Of a stretch of 64,000 bases of DNA, positions 10,080 to 58,228 are shown piece by piece (the stretch's first letter is position 1; every line of letters starts with the position of its first letter). The stretch lies in contig NC_079214.1 of the NCBI RefSeq assembly GCF_029633865.1, positions 35,015,095-35,079,094 on the forward strand, written 5' to 3'. This DNA comes from Lampris incognitus (taxonomy: Eukaryota; Chordata; Actinopteri; Lampriformes; Lampridae). The notes under the pieces are model-generated. The model was given only the letters and a program-made list of their open reading frames with translations, was not told where the DNA came from and did no database searches. Position numbers and translations under genes: made by a program.

Positions 10080-13000
10080 TCAGTGGTCCTTGAGGGACTT
10101 AACAGCCTTGGCCAGGTTGGTGTAGAACTCTGCCATGCTGGAGGGGAAGAAGGAATCGACCACAGAGCGAGGGAGGAAACCACCCAAGTCTGTTTGGAAG
10201 AAACTCATCACTTGCGTTTTGTTGGGTTCTCTGCAAAAAGAAAAAGAGGCCGAAGAACAGACAGAGAGAAAGACATACAGAAAGACACAAACAGAGAAAG
10301 GGAAAGAAAAAAGGAAAAGGGTGACAGAGAGGAATGTCAGTTCCGAGGACAATGTATTACTGTGTGATTCAATGCTGTCCTCCTGTGGACAAATACTGCC
10401 TCTACAAACGGCAACAAAAAGAAAAAAAATTAGTGTGAGATAAACACTTCATGGCCAAAAGTATGGACAACCGAACATCACACCCATATGTGCTTGTTGA
10501 ATATCTCATTTCAAAACTATGGGCATTAATACGGAGCTGGTCCCCCCTTTGCTGCTATAACAGCCTCCTCTGTTGCTCTCCCTGAGGTTTCTTCCTATTT
10601 TTTCTCCCTGTTAAAGGTTTTTTTTTAAAAAATTTTTTTTAGGGAGTTGTACCTTATCCAATGCGAGGGTCTAAGGACAGGATGTTGTATTGCTGTAAAG
10701 CCCCTTGAGGTAAATTTGTTATATTGGGTTATACAAATAAAATTGACTTGACTCTTCTGGGAAGGCTTTCCACTAGATTTTGGAAAATAGCTGTGAGGAT
10801 TTTCTCCCATTCAGCCACAAAAGCATTAGTGAGGTTGGGCACTGATGATAGGGAGAAGACTTGGCTCACTGTCAGCATCCCAGTTCATCCTAAAGGTGTT
10901 GGATGGGGTTGAGGTCATCGCTCTGTGCATGCCAGTCAAGTTCTTCCATATTGAACTCAACAAACCATGTCTTTATGGACCTCACTTTGTGCACAGGAGA
11001 GGGCCTTCCCCAAACCTTTGCCACAAAGTTGGAAGAACACAATTCCCTAGAATGTCATTGTATGCTATAGCATTAAGGTTTCCCTTCACTGGAACTAAGG
11101 GGCCTCAGCCTAAATCATGAAAAATAGCGTCAGACCATTATTCTTCTTTCGCCAAACTTTATAGTTGGCACTATGCATTCGGGCAGGTAGTGTTCTCCTG
11201 ACATCTGTCAACCCCAGATTGGTCCTTAAGACTACCAGATAGTGAAGCGTGATTCATCACTCCAGAGAATGTTTCCACTGCTCCAGAGTGCAATGGCAGT
11301 GTGCTTTATGCCACTCCAGCTGATGCTTGGCATTACAAATGGTGATCTTAGGCTTTTGGAAAACCCATTTCATGAAGCTCCCAACAAACAGTTCTTGTGC
11401 TGATGTTAATTCCAGAGCCAGTTTGGAACTCAGTAGTGAGTGTTGCAACCTAGGACAGATTATTTTCATGCACTATGTGCTTCAGCACTCGCTGGTCATG
11501 TTCTGTGAGCTTGTGTGGCCTACCACTTAACAGCTGAGCTGTTGTTGCTCCGAGACATTTCCACTTCACTCAAACAGACTTACAGTTAACCAGGGCAGAT
11601 CTAGCAGGGCAGTCACTGACTGTAGTGGGGGAATGTAATGTGCAATGCAGCTTAGAATGCTTAATTTATTTATTCTTTTAACTTATATGAATTTTTACCC
11701 TTCACCTGGTCCTCGTGTGAGTCTGCATGCAAGGCCACACAAGGGTGACAGTGTGCATCTCTTGCCCATGTACTGATCTGTCTATTGTCTCTGACATACT
11801 GATGATTGCCACTGAGTAATTTGGTCAACTGACTTGTTGGAAAATCAGTTGGTCAAATTGGCATCCTATGACAAGGCCTCTTCTGAAGTCACTGAGCTCT
11901 TTGGTACAACCGAATCTACCACCAGTGTTTGTCTATGGAGATTACGTGGCTGTATGCTTGATTTTATGCACCTGTTAGCAATGGGTGTGGCTGAAATAGC
12001 TGAACACACTAAATAGAAGGAGTGTCCACATATGTTTGGTCATATAGTGCTGGTGGTGGACCAAAATAACAGAAACAAAAGACTACAAATAATAGGGACT
12101 TAAAACAAATAGGGTTAATATCTGAATTCAACTTCAGTCCTTGGAATGCTTTGATATGAGTCTTGAATTGTGTGTAGTGAGATAATAGTAAACCTGTGAT
12201 CAAGAAAACCTCAAACTCTTTGAGGGATGAAGGGAGGATCAGACCTACTTCACTCTGTGCTACCCAGAAATTCCCCAAGTGGTTTCAGTAATATTGACTT
12301 TGGTGTTGTGGGGGTGGAGGCCGAAGAACTAGTCCTGGTGTTAAAACATTTTTGATCCCATTTGGTAGTGTGCGTGTGTATGTGTGTGTCTTGGTGGGGT
12401 ATTCTGGAAGATGGGGACATTATGAGGGAACATTGTTTGATGTTTGGACCTTTGAATGCATCTGCCTCTATAAAAACACCTCTTATTTTGTGGTTGTTAC
12501 ACAACAATGTAGAGAAATCATTAAACATAATGACTTCCCTGGCATGGTTGCCTAAAACAACACAGAGCCCCGATGTGTGTAGCAGATGTGGGCAATAATG
12601 TCTGCATTAGGGGTCGGTGGGGCCTGAACCCACCAGATGTCGCTATTGTACGACATGATGAATAATTCAGTGTAACAGATTCTTTTTTCTTCGTATCTTA
12701 AACATTGTTGTGCATTTATTACATATGACAGCAATAGCGCTGTCTGATACATTCCAAATATCTTCCTGCAGCTGTTGCGTAAAGGTCAGTACTTCTCCTA
12801 CAAGTCTTTGTTTGGTGAGCATGGGGCCGGCCCGTCAGCATTCATTTAACCAAGTGAGCAGTTGAAGAAAACACTGTGTATGTTCAACGCCCTTTCAATG
12901 ATGAGCTGTGGGGCACGATCATTGGCTCCATGCTGAGAGCCGCCAATAAAAAAAAGAATAGAATGAATGACGTAGGTCAAGACGCTTAGTAAATTTTTAT

Positions 13001-16000
13001 GGTATTGGGTTGCTACGTAGATACAATTGACACCATGGGGCAACGGAGGTTAAATGCACCTGCTTTGCTATCAGTTGAAAATGAATTCATTCATGGATTG
13101 GTGGACTTCAACAGAAAAGTTACTGACAAGTTCGCCCAGATGAGAGATCGTCGAGTATCTTTTGTTTTCAAGCAGTGAAGGTCCCTGGTGAGTCTATTTT
13201 GTATTATTACAAGGTGTGATTTTTTTTTTTTTTGGCTGTACGTGAAGACCCAGAAAGCAATGGGTTTCCTTGCTCTGAAATGTTGCTTTGGATGTGTTAT
13301 TAGAGTTGCAGACTACAATGATCATATACTTGCTTGACAGGGATTAAAATTGGGCCGGGGCTCAGCACTGCCACATAGCACCTCAAATGTCACCAGGCAA
13401 AGTTGAGCACCAGCAAAAAAAAAAAACAAACAAAAAAAACAACAAAAAAACCGCCATCTTCCATCAACAAAACATTTTCCTCTGCCTTTACTGTTAAAAG
13501 AATACATATATTACATGCTGGTCCAAAGGAATTGAATCAAGTGCAACTGGACTTGGTATATATCCGTGAGGACGTTTCACCTCTCATCCAAGAGGCTTCA
13601 TCAGTTCATGCCTTTCTGACTAGACCAAGCTAGTCTGACTGGCTGGTGATGAGACTCAGTATTTATCCTCTTTGGAGTCGTTATCAGAGCTATAGATGTC
13701 CATGGCTCTTTGTGTTCCGATGTTTAGCAACGCCCATCGGACATCGGAACACAAACAGCCATGGACATCTATAGCTCTAATAACGACTCCAAAGAGGATA
13801 CATTTCTGAGTTTCATCACCAGCCAGTCAGACTAGCTTGGTCTAGTCAGAAAGGCACGAACTGATGAAGCCTCTTGGATGAGAGGCGAAACGTCCTCACG
13901 GATATATACCAAGTCTAGTTGCACTTGATTCAATTCCTTTGGATAACCATGACCTGGATGAATGAGAACATTCACAGACATTACATGCTGGCCATTCAAA
14001 TAAATAATGATTCATGGTTTATCGAGTTCAAAATGATGTTGTGTTATCACTTTCGCGGTCAGCAGCAAGCTAACAGTCGTATCCACCGGTCGTATCCGTT
14101 AACACCGTTGTTGTCATTATGAGTTTATTAACCGGTGGGGAATTTTCCTCACTGTGGCATGAGTAAGTATACCACACAGTTTGTCTGATATTATAACAAA
14201 ACAATGTCTCCTCTATCAAAATTGACATTTTAGCAAACTGTTGTAAACGTATCACAAAAAGTTGAATCAGTTCATCTGGACACAATGTTTATTGACAGAA
14301 ACGTTTCATCACTCATCTAAGATACCTCTTCAGTCTCAACTGACTGCAGGTATCCCCACCCTTATAAACAATACAGTGGCATAACGACTGAAACCAACGA
14401 TCAGTTTCGTATGCAAATTGCCGTGACCATTAACTAGAGTTTCAATGGCAATGTGTACTATTTACAGAGGATTGGGGAATAGTTGTAATCACAGCATTGT
14501 AAGATGGTGAAAGATGTACTCTTAGGCCCCCCCTCCGTTCAGGGATGCCCGCTCCCTCTTCACATAGATGGCCTGTTGTATTAATTCACTACAAACCAGT
14601 AAATATGGTCATTCATTATCATCAAGTTTTTTTTTTTTTAGTTTTAATTCAAGGCAAACTCATCATACCTCAGACAGCCACGTAACTTATTTTAGCTAGC
14701 TAGGTATGGCAGTGATATCAACAGCCAGGGCTATTTTGCTAGGCTCAATTTTGTGACTGTAAATTGATATGAACCATCCTGTTAATCAGGTTAGGCTGGA
14801 GGCAAGTATGCGGCATAGGTGAATAGCAAGGTAGGGGGAAAATAGGTCAGAATGAGAATAACAGAATGCAAATTGCTCTGATATTCTGCTTAAACAATGT
14901 TTTGATTTTACAAAATGATACACAGTAAAATCCTGAGTGTTAATTTAACTCAGAGTGTACAAATGGACCAGAAGGATCCATTTGTACACTCTCGGAGTTA
15001 AATTAACACTCAGGATTTTACTGTATACTAATGCAAGACAGTCTGTGGCAGGTTGCCTCCAATCTTTTGGTAGCCAACAGTCATGGAAAGGTTTGGAAAT
15101 TGGAAAGTGTTAGCAGCTTGTGTAGATTTGTAAAATGTAAATTCCATATTAATGTAACTATTGAAGAGATTGTTCTATTCATATTATTTTGTGTTATTAT
15201 TCTCTTATTTAGTGGTAACAACACTATTGATACAGATACACTTACAGAAAGATTTTATTGTCATCAGCCGTAGTTTTGTGCACTGCCAACAGTATATAGA
15301 ATGACTTTGATGAACACTTAAGTGTTCAAAGCAAAGGGTTGTCTCACCTTGTTATATTTTATTTACAGTTTGTCAAACGACATCAATCAGATTTTGTAGT
15401 GTCTTGATGAATGCTCAGTAATCCAGGCAATAAAATCAAAAATTCAGTTTTAGACTGAAGATGTTACTTAGTTGAGTGATGAAAGGTATCTGTCAATAAA
15501 CGCATCCACATGAACTGATTCAACTTTCTTTGACCAGATTTTGTAGTCTATGGGCACACATGGCAACCTTGAAACCACAGAGCCCCACCCCCCATTACAA
15601 ATCCCAATTTAACCCCCGCTGCTTGATAAGTTTGGATTTGTAAGGCGATGCTGTATAACAAGGTAATATACCAGTTGTGTGAGAGCAAATGCTGTTATTG
15701 ATGGTGTCACTCATATCCCGGTCTCCACTTCCACTAACTCTTGCGTCGCGTTATGTTAATGTGTGCATTTGTGATTTCATTAATTGATGGGGTGCGTTTG
15801 TGTTTGGATTCATTGAGAAAGTAGGTTTGTGTGCAGTTTCATTTAAGAGTCGGATGCTGCCTATACATAGTTTATTGTGCCCTACCAGACTTTGTGCCAG
15901 ACACACCACTGGATGTGGGGAAATAAGTAAGATGACTCATCAGACCATATTATCTTTTTCCATTGTTTTGGGATCCTGGTTGTCTGCTCATTATACCAGG

Positions 16001-18641
16001 TTATCACAGAAAGTTGAACCAGTTCATCTGGATACAACGTTTATTGAGAGAAACGTTTCATCACTGAAGAGGGAGACTGAAGAGCTCACTTAGATGAGCG
16101 ATGAAACGTTTCTCTCACTAAACGCTGTGTCCAGATGAACTGGTTCAGCTTTCTGTGATTTCCTTACCTGGATTATTGAGCATGCATAAAGACATGTACC
16201 AGGTTGTGCATTTTAGTGCATTTGCCATAATTATAAATGCTTTCTGCAAGGCAGCACTTCCATTAGATAGAAGTTCACAAGGTCCCGTTAATGTTGAGAC
16301 TGTGTACCAGAGTTTTTGATTCAGTTTTGTGGTAGGTTTTTAATCTGTAGCCCCCTAAGATGTTTTCTTATTAACCCCAAATAAATGTTTTTATGCATGC
16401 TCAATAATCCAGATAAGGAAATCACAAAAAGGTGAATCAGTTCATCTGGACACATTTACTGAGCGAAATATTTCATTACTCATCTAAGTGACCTCTTCAG
16501 TCTCAACTGACTGCTGGTATCCCCTCCCTTATGATGCCACTGTATTGTTTATAAGGGTGGGGATACCTGCAGTCAGTTTAGACTGAATACATCACTTAGA
16601 TGCGTTATTAAATGTTTCTCTCTCAATAAACATTGTGTCCAGATGAACTCGTTCAAATCTTGGTGAATCCCAAATAAAGTTCAGCTGTTCCTGACACCTT
16701 CTTAGTTGCATCCAACTGCAAATGCCATGGTCCACAAAGAGCTTACAAAGCATGAATGGGATCTCATTGCTGGAAAGTATCGATCAGGAGAGGGGTACAA
16801 AAAAAATTCCAAGGCATATTTCTGTAGCTTTTAACTGTGCTCCTGCCTTGTTTTATTTCTCTTTGTTCTTACTTATTTATTAAAGCACTTTACTACATGT
16901 GTTAAGATGCTATATAGATTTAAATGTCTATACAGCACTATATACATTAGGTTAAGCTATATCTTACACAAAACACGTGTACAAGACAGCTAGTTAATTT
17001 CCATAAAAACCTGTACTCACCCAGATATTGGTACACAGATGCAGCCACACGGATGGTTGAAGCCCCTTACGTAGCCTGACTGGGGAGGACAGCTGGGGTG
17101 AACTACATTGGTAGCTGTCAGACACAACACACGGGCAGAGAGAAACATAGTGAGAGGGACATGACCGCATTATATATTTATTACACATGCACGCACACAT
17201 CAATCTCTAATTTTCTTTATAATATTTCAGCAGTTCCTTCTTTATAAAGATAACTATAGCTACAACATGAACATTTCTCAGTCAGCTTACAAAAGGGTGC
17301 ATGATGGTGGCTGATTGTTACATCAGCATCAACACCTATAGGAAACCACAATAAACAGTCCACTGTCTTAAATCAAACTAAAACCACACATTTCAAACCT
17401 ACGCATCCATTCCTATGTATGCAAATAAAGCCACAGCTCAAATGCTTCACTGATATACAAAACAAAATAAAAATAGAACACAGAATTACGCACCATTTGA
17501 TGTAATGGTGCCATCTTCATATTGCTTAATTAAAATAACATCGACAAAGTCTCGTGGAGCTATGATACCCATGGCAGCAGAGGGCGTGACTGTTCGGCAA
17601 ACAGAGATGTCCTATGCAAGATGAGGACACATGGTGAAGCACTCAAAGTCCCATTAAACAAGAGCAAACCACTTAAGAAAATAAACATATCTTTTTGGTG
17701 CTGGATGGTGTCGTGTGTTTAAAAATGGAAATCAATGCAAGATGAATAAAAACGTGTATCACACATAAGCCTGAATCACAAAAAAAAAAAAAAGATCAGA
17801 TGGAGGGTGGAGGAGTGCAACAAACCTCTGTGACCTGTTCCAAGAGCTCAAACTTTTTGACATTGTTGTCCCATTTGACTCTCAGCCCACTGGGTACAGG
17901 TTTCAGGCACTCCCACACCTTCTCTGGGCTGCCGTTGACTATTCCCTCGCCCTTATAACTGCCAGGAAGGTGACATGAGAGAATACAGTTAGTGGGTGTT
18001 CAGCAAGATTAACAAAACACGATTCTTCACTGTAAATTAAATTAATGTATTCTAGGGCAGGTACGTGATTTAATGGAAACCAGGCACGTGTACTTTCTTC
18101 GACAGCTCATGCCAACATTTTGATAGGTTGGATACAGACCTAGTTAATAAAGTGGATGACCCATCAGGGGAAGATTTTAGTCTTACAATTAGCTGTTTAA
18201 ACTGTAAATTATCACAGCTTTGCTGTGAATCGCTATGAATCAAATACTGGATGCGTGACGACTAGCATGAGTGTGCCCCTTATCTCACATAAATAAAAGC
18301 AAAGGTTACTATGAGACTATATTATGCAACGGTGATCTTTAATGACAACACAGTTAAAAACGAAAGGGGGAAACGAAAAAAAAATCATTGAGTTTTCTCA
18401 CACATTCCCAGGAAACTCAGTGGAGGGACGCCAGGATACAGTAACCTCATTCTATGAATGAAAATGTTAAAAATCCAAAATGAGCAACTTTATCTCAGGG
18501 AACACGACCACCAGTCTAAATTTTATAGAAGAGGATAACAACAAAGATTACCGATTTCTTGCAGACTTTCCATCCGGATTCGTCTTTCTTGTAGCCGAGA
18601 AGGCAGTCAGCCACTGCACTGGCCTTATGCCCATATTCCAT
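10080..18641 (-). CDS. stard5: StAR-related lipid transfer protein 5, complete
   Basis: STARD5 is a cytosolic protein made of one START domain that carries sterols or bile acids. Six exons on the minus strand: 18552-18641, 18402-18451, 17826-17958, 17494-17611, 17021-17114, 10080-10230; 636 nt, 211 residues plus TGA (the human protein is about the same size). Start: MEYGHKASAV at 18641. START features follow in order: GWKVCKKS, VTVSWRPSTEFPGNV, YKGEGIVNGSPEKVWECLKP, LRVKWDNNVKKFELL, CRTVTPSAAMGIIAPRDFVD, YVRGFNHPCGC and C-terminal helix FPSSMAEFYTNLAKAVKSLK. All junctions are GT-AG and in frame. The last intron (6.8 kb) is swollen by mobile elements. The neighbour tmc3 lies upstream on the same strand, 0.87 kb from the stard5 start. 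Confidence 0.95.
10445..12049 (-). mobile_element. Dead Tc1-like element in the last stard5 intron
   Basis: The ends read ATGGCCAAAAGTATGGACA (left) and TCCACATATGTTTGGTCATATAGTG (right; quoted in part), the terminal repeats of a common fish Tc1 family. The transposase reads on the minus strand: KPKITICNAKHQLEWHKAH and TLEQWKHSLE (about 11360-11257), ahead of the first catalytic Asp. It continues leftwards through LPRRV-type C-terminal sequence near 10780. Numerous stops, frameshifts and two insertions (10570-10752 and about 11615-11820) make it a pseudogene. It points the same way as stard5 transcription. Confidence 0.85.
10570..10752 (+). mobile_element. Retroposon 3'-tail insertion inside the Tc1 remnant
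   Basis: Sequence unrelated to Tc1 interrupts the C-terminal transposase region. It includes TGAGGTTTCTTCC, a T/A-rich stretch, CTAAGGACAGGATGTTGTA and ends ATAAAATTGACTTGACT. The same tail, inverted, recurs at 32727-32790. This is the conserved 3' end shared by many fish SINE/LINE pairs. Confidence 0.6.
12050..13522. other. stard5 intron, nothing recognised
   Basis: No coding motif or element end was recognised. Poly-T at 13219-13232 and poly-A/C at 13413-13450 are the only obvious low-complexity tracts. Confidence 0.4.
13523..13942. repeat. Long imperfect palindrome (foldback element), about 420 bp
   Basis: The left arm starts CCAAAGGAATTGAATCAAGT (13523) and the right arm ends with its complement (13942). 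The arms are about 195 bp with a few mismatches around a loop of about 20 bp near 13715-13740. Each arm carries CTGATGA, a six-pair stem and GAAAC, the core of a hammerhead ribozyme, on the strand pointing outwards. A shorter perfect derivative of the outer arms is found at 43183-43316. I infer a non-autonomous element related to Penelope-type retroelement ends, but coding evidence at this locus is absent. Confidence 0.75.
13861..13891 (+). ncRNA. Hammerhead-ribozyme-like core in the foldback element
   Basis: CTGATGA (13861-13867), an A, stem II GCCTCT / AGAGGC (13869-13874 / 13881-13886, loop TGGATG), then GAAAC (13887-13891). That is the conserved core of a hammerhead. Stems I and III are not convincing in the adjacent sequence, so a working ribozyme is not shown. 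The mirrored arm holds the same core on the minus strand (CTGATGA at 13604-13598). Confidence 0.35.
14270..14345 (-). repeat. Fragment of a second foldback/hammerhead-like repeat family
   Basis: Minus-strand sequence runs CTGAAGAGG, a pairing stem, then GATGAAACG and CAATAAACATTGTGTCCAG. Related sequence recurs at 15464-15530 (+), 16003-16159 and 16421-16665. The layout copies the CTGATGA-stem-GAAAC pattern of the 13.5-kb palindrome with a weaker first motif. Confidence 0.45.
14922..15024. mobile_element. Short foldback MITE, 103 bp, with ATAC target duplication
   Basis: The ends are inverted repeats ACAGTAAAATCCTGAGTGTT (14922) and its complement (ending 15024). The arms are about 46 nt with one mismatch, around a short centre near 14968-14978. 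The 4-bp sequence ATAC flanks both sides (14918-14921 and 15025-15028), consistent with a target duplication. There is no coding capacity. Confidence 0.75.
15025..16002. other. stard5 intron, one repeat fragment, otherwise nothing recognised
   Basis: Positions 15464-15530 match the second foldback family (GAGTGATGAAAG and CAATAAACGC, followed by CTGATTCAACTTTCT). The remaining sequence has only short frames without motifs. Confidence 0.4.
16003..16159. repeat. Inverted-repeat element, second foldback family
   Basis: The left arm begins ATCACAGAAAGTTGAACCAG and the right arm ends CTGGTTCAGCTTTCTGTGAT, its near-perfect complement. Internal motifs are ACGTTTATTGAGAGAAACGT and CACTTAGATGAGCGATGAAA. 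The arms are about 70 nt around a centre near 16081. Confidence 0.75.
16421..16665. repeat. Inverted-repeat element, second foldback family, degraded
   Basis: The left arm starts ATCACAAAAAGGTGAATCAG and the right arm ends near CCAGATGAACTCGTTCA. Inner halves AACTGACTGCTGGTATCCCC and GGGGATACCTGCAGTCAGTT are complementary around a loop near 16530-16545. It is the longer relative of 16003-16159. Confidence 0.7.
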
Positions 18642-19463
18642 GTCTGCCAACTATTCACAAATCGGCGGCTAGGTGGCTAATGTAACAGAATCGCTCTTAA
18701 TTGATCTGAAAGCGACAACAACCTAGTATAAACTGTGTGAATATGTCACTAAAACTAACGCGGCAAGAAATGGCTGGCTGGCAAACAAAGCAAAGGTGAG
18801 TGAGGTGGCCCCACTAGCAGGTTAGCTAGCAGACACAGCTAGCCGAAATGAATGAGCCGGGCTTGTGTCAGTCAACCTTCGCATTGTCGGTTGCCAGCTA
18901 GCCAGGCTATTGTCACGAGCTCGTAAGAAATAACAAATATTATCAGTAAAATAAATTTCAGAATAAATCCATCTTGCGTTAGCTAGCGGCGGACCTATAA
19001 TCCATATTTTTAAGTGTGCCTCCAATCAAAAATTCTTGGATAAAAGGAAAGCTGTTGGCTTCCTCAATGGGTGAGGCAACGCATGCTGGGAGATGTAGTT
19101 TGAGAAAGCACTAGCTCACAGCGCGAGGATCAAGTGGCGTTTATTAGTCTTGAGTACAGAATGGATCCATGCGAAATGAAAGTCTACGTAATTTCATGAG
19201 AAGTAATATTAAGACGAAGATCTCATATTCTAACTGGTTTGGTGGTTGAGCTTCTAGTTGTAACAATCTGTCTTACTGGCTAGCAGTTTTGTTAGGTTTC
19301 ATGATTTTGTTCTTTCACATCACAAGGAAAACCAAGCAAATAATTGGCCTTCATTGTCTTTTTTCAAATGACAGAAGACTTACACAGAGAAGAAAGCAAT
19401 GATAATAATTCTGACATGTTATACTGGTATTCAGCTTTATGCAAACTATTGACCTCCTATATC
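18642..19463. other. Spacer between the stard5 start and the tmc3 polyadenylation region
   Basis: This should contain the stard5 promoter and 5' UTR (minus strand). The segment 18760-19150 is comparatively GC-rich, with repeated GCTAGC motifs, and I see no clear TATA box. No open frame has a recognisable product. Confidence 0.4.
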
Positions 19464-19469
19464 TTTATT
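19464..19469 (-). terminator. Likely tmc3 polyadenylation signal
   Basis: AATAAA on the minus strand (TTTATT on plus), 45 bp past the tmc3 stop codon. A second, closer TTTATT lies at about 19504. Confidence 0.55.
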
Positions 19470-19513
19470 TTTTTTAAATAAACATCTTAAAATATGTCAT
19501 AACAATAAAGGCA

Positions 19514-55971
<36,458 letters not shown>

Positions 55972-56294
55972 TGTCATGGAGACAGGTAGCAGCAGAATGC
56001 AGTTCATCCTAGGGAATGCACCAGCAAAGAAGCCTGTGTCACACCTGTGCCTCATTCTGGGGCTTGGTACCCCCACTAGTTATATCTAAAACCTGCTTTT
56101 TTTTTGCATTTCTTTGCTTGATCTTGGCATTCTGTGGATACTCTGTCACACAGTCTCTTGAGCAGTCTGTTTTCAGTATTTGCTATTCTCAGTTCTTAAA
56201 GAGCTTGTCTGTTTTTTCTTTGTTCCTTTTGAATGTATTTCCATTTTCTTAAGTGAAGCCACAGTTTGAACTCATTTTCCTTGTCGTCTCTTCC
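55972..56294 (+). repeat. 5' LTR of the gypsy element
   Basis: TGTCATGGAGACAGGTAGCA onward matches 61342-61617 with scattered differences (GTGGATACT, TCAGTATT.GCTATTCTCAG, TGTTCCTTTT). The right edge is uncertain; a tRNA-primer-like TGGGTCCAGC follows at about 56295. Confidence 0.75.
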
Positions 56295-58228
56295 AGTGGG
56301 TCCAGCAATCTCAGTAAGACATAGCAGCGAGATCAAGCCATTAATATGGACCCAGAAGAGACTGAGCAATTTCAAGCTGCTGTTTCAAATCAGGGAGTTA
56401 TGGTCAACCAACACCAGCAGCTATTAGAACAGCTTTCACAATCCATGCAACAAGTGCTTGCTACCCTGCAACACAGCTCCAGACTCACCCACAACCTGAA
56501 TCATCCTCGAATTACTCACTTAATCCAGAGCCCTCCATCTGCTCCAGCCAAACCAGTCCTTTCTCCAGCTCAAGGGCCTCAAATACCAGTACCACTCGGG
56601 TATGATGAAGACCCAGGACTCTGCAGAAGTTTCCTCATACAATGCTGTCTAGTGTTTGAACTACAACCATCTTTCTTCAGCACTGACCATGCAAAGGTGG
56701 CTTATGTGATATCACTTCTGAGGCAGAAGACTTGTATGGGCCACTGCTCAATGGGAGTTAAAGACATCTGACTGCTCAGTTTGCATTTTTCAGCCAAGAG
56801 ATGAGACGAATGTTTAATTATCCATTCACAGGCCGATCAGCAGCCAGACAACTGTTTGATTTATGTCAGGGAGTTAGCCCTGTTTTTGAGAATGCCCTCA
56901 AATTCCATTCTTTGGCAATGGAGAGCCAGTGGCCCTCAGAGGCTCTGATTGCTACCTTCCACCATGGGCAATCTGAGAAGGTCACAGATGAACTGGTTTG
57001 TAGGGATTGGGGAAATGACATAGAATCATTCATCTATCTTTCGATTCAAATTGACAACTGCATCAGGGACAGAAACAGGGAACATGCCATTTCAAGAGAA
57101 AATGCATTTCAGTCTCCTGCTCCAGGCTTCACTCCTGAGCCGTCCTCAGTTCAGATTGAAGAGCCCATCCAGCTGAGATGTACAAGACTCTCCAATGAGG
57201 ACAGACTGAAGAATGCAAAAAGGGAGGTGTCTCTACTGTGGGAAGTCTGGTCACTTCAGTGCACACCAACCTGAACTTTCAAGAACAGAACAAATCCACC
57301 TGGGGAAATGAAGACCTTGATGACTGGCGCACTCTTTCCACCACGTCAGCATTCTTGTCTCCTGTTACCAGTAACTCTGTCCTGGGGGAAGAATTGCCAC
57401 TACTTGGAGGTGATTGTAGATTATTTATTATTTTTTGAATTCTTCCTTAGCTTAAGGTTTATACATACCCCTAGTCAGGTGCTGGCCAAAGTTAAATGTC
57501 CAAGCGATTGATGGTAAACCAATAGGCTTTGGAGATCTCATGCTCCAAACAATTCCCTTACCATTAACTGCAGAACAAAACCACAAGGAGTATATTACAT
57601 TTTATGTTCTAGATTCCCTTCTCAACCCCCTCATCCTAGGTTACCCATGGTTAGCTGGGAATAACCCACCAGTTCTACAGGTCATCAGCCTCTCTCCTTG
57701 CCTGGAGTCCCTCTTGTCAAGAGTCCTGTTGTGCTGAAAATCTGACCATCTCCATGGCCACTACTCCCACTCCTAGCAGCACTGTCTGGTTTCAGACCCA
57801 TTGATTTGCTGTCCAAATTGCCCTCAGACTATCACAATCTGGCTGAGGTTTTTGATAAACAATTTGCCATAGTTCTACCCCCTCACAGTTCTTGGGACTG
57901 TGCAATTGACCTCCTCCCAGTGACTATGCCCCAAAGAAGAAGACTGTTCTCCCTTTCCATTCCAGAGGCTGCAGACACGGAGGAGTACATCCAGGATGCA
58001 TTAAAGAACGGCTTCATCTGACCATCCAATTCCCCTGCAGGAGCTGGCTTCTTTTTTGTGCAGAAGAAGGATGGGGGTCTGTGCCCTTGCATTTACTACC
58101 GGGGATTAAACAAGATAACTGTCAAGAGCAGGTACTCCCTGCCCCTTGTGTCATCTGTGAATCTACCATCTTTACTGAGTTAGACTTGTGCAATGCCTAC
58201 AGCTTGATCAGAATTAGGGAGGGTCACC

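Noticed and set aside
10080-10352. 90-residue open frame as a small gene
   Set aside because: It is the last stard5 exon read through its acceptor into the intron.
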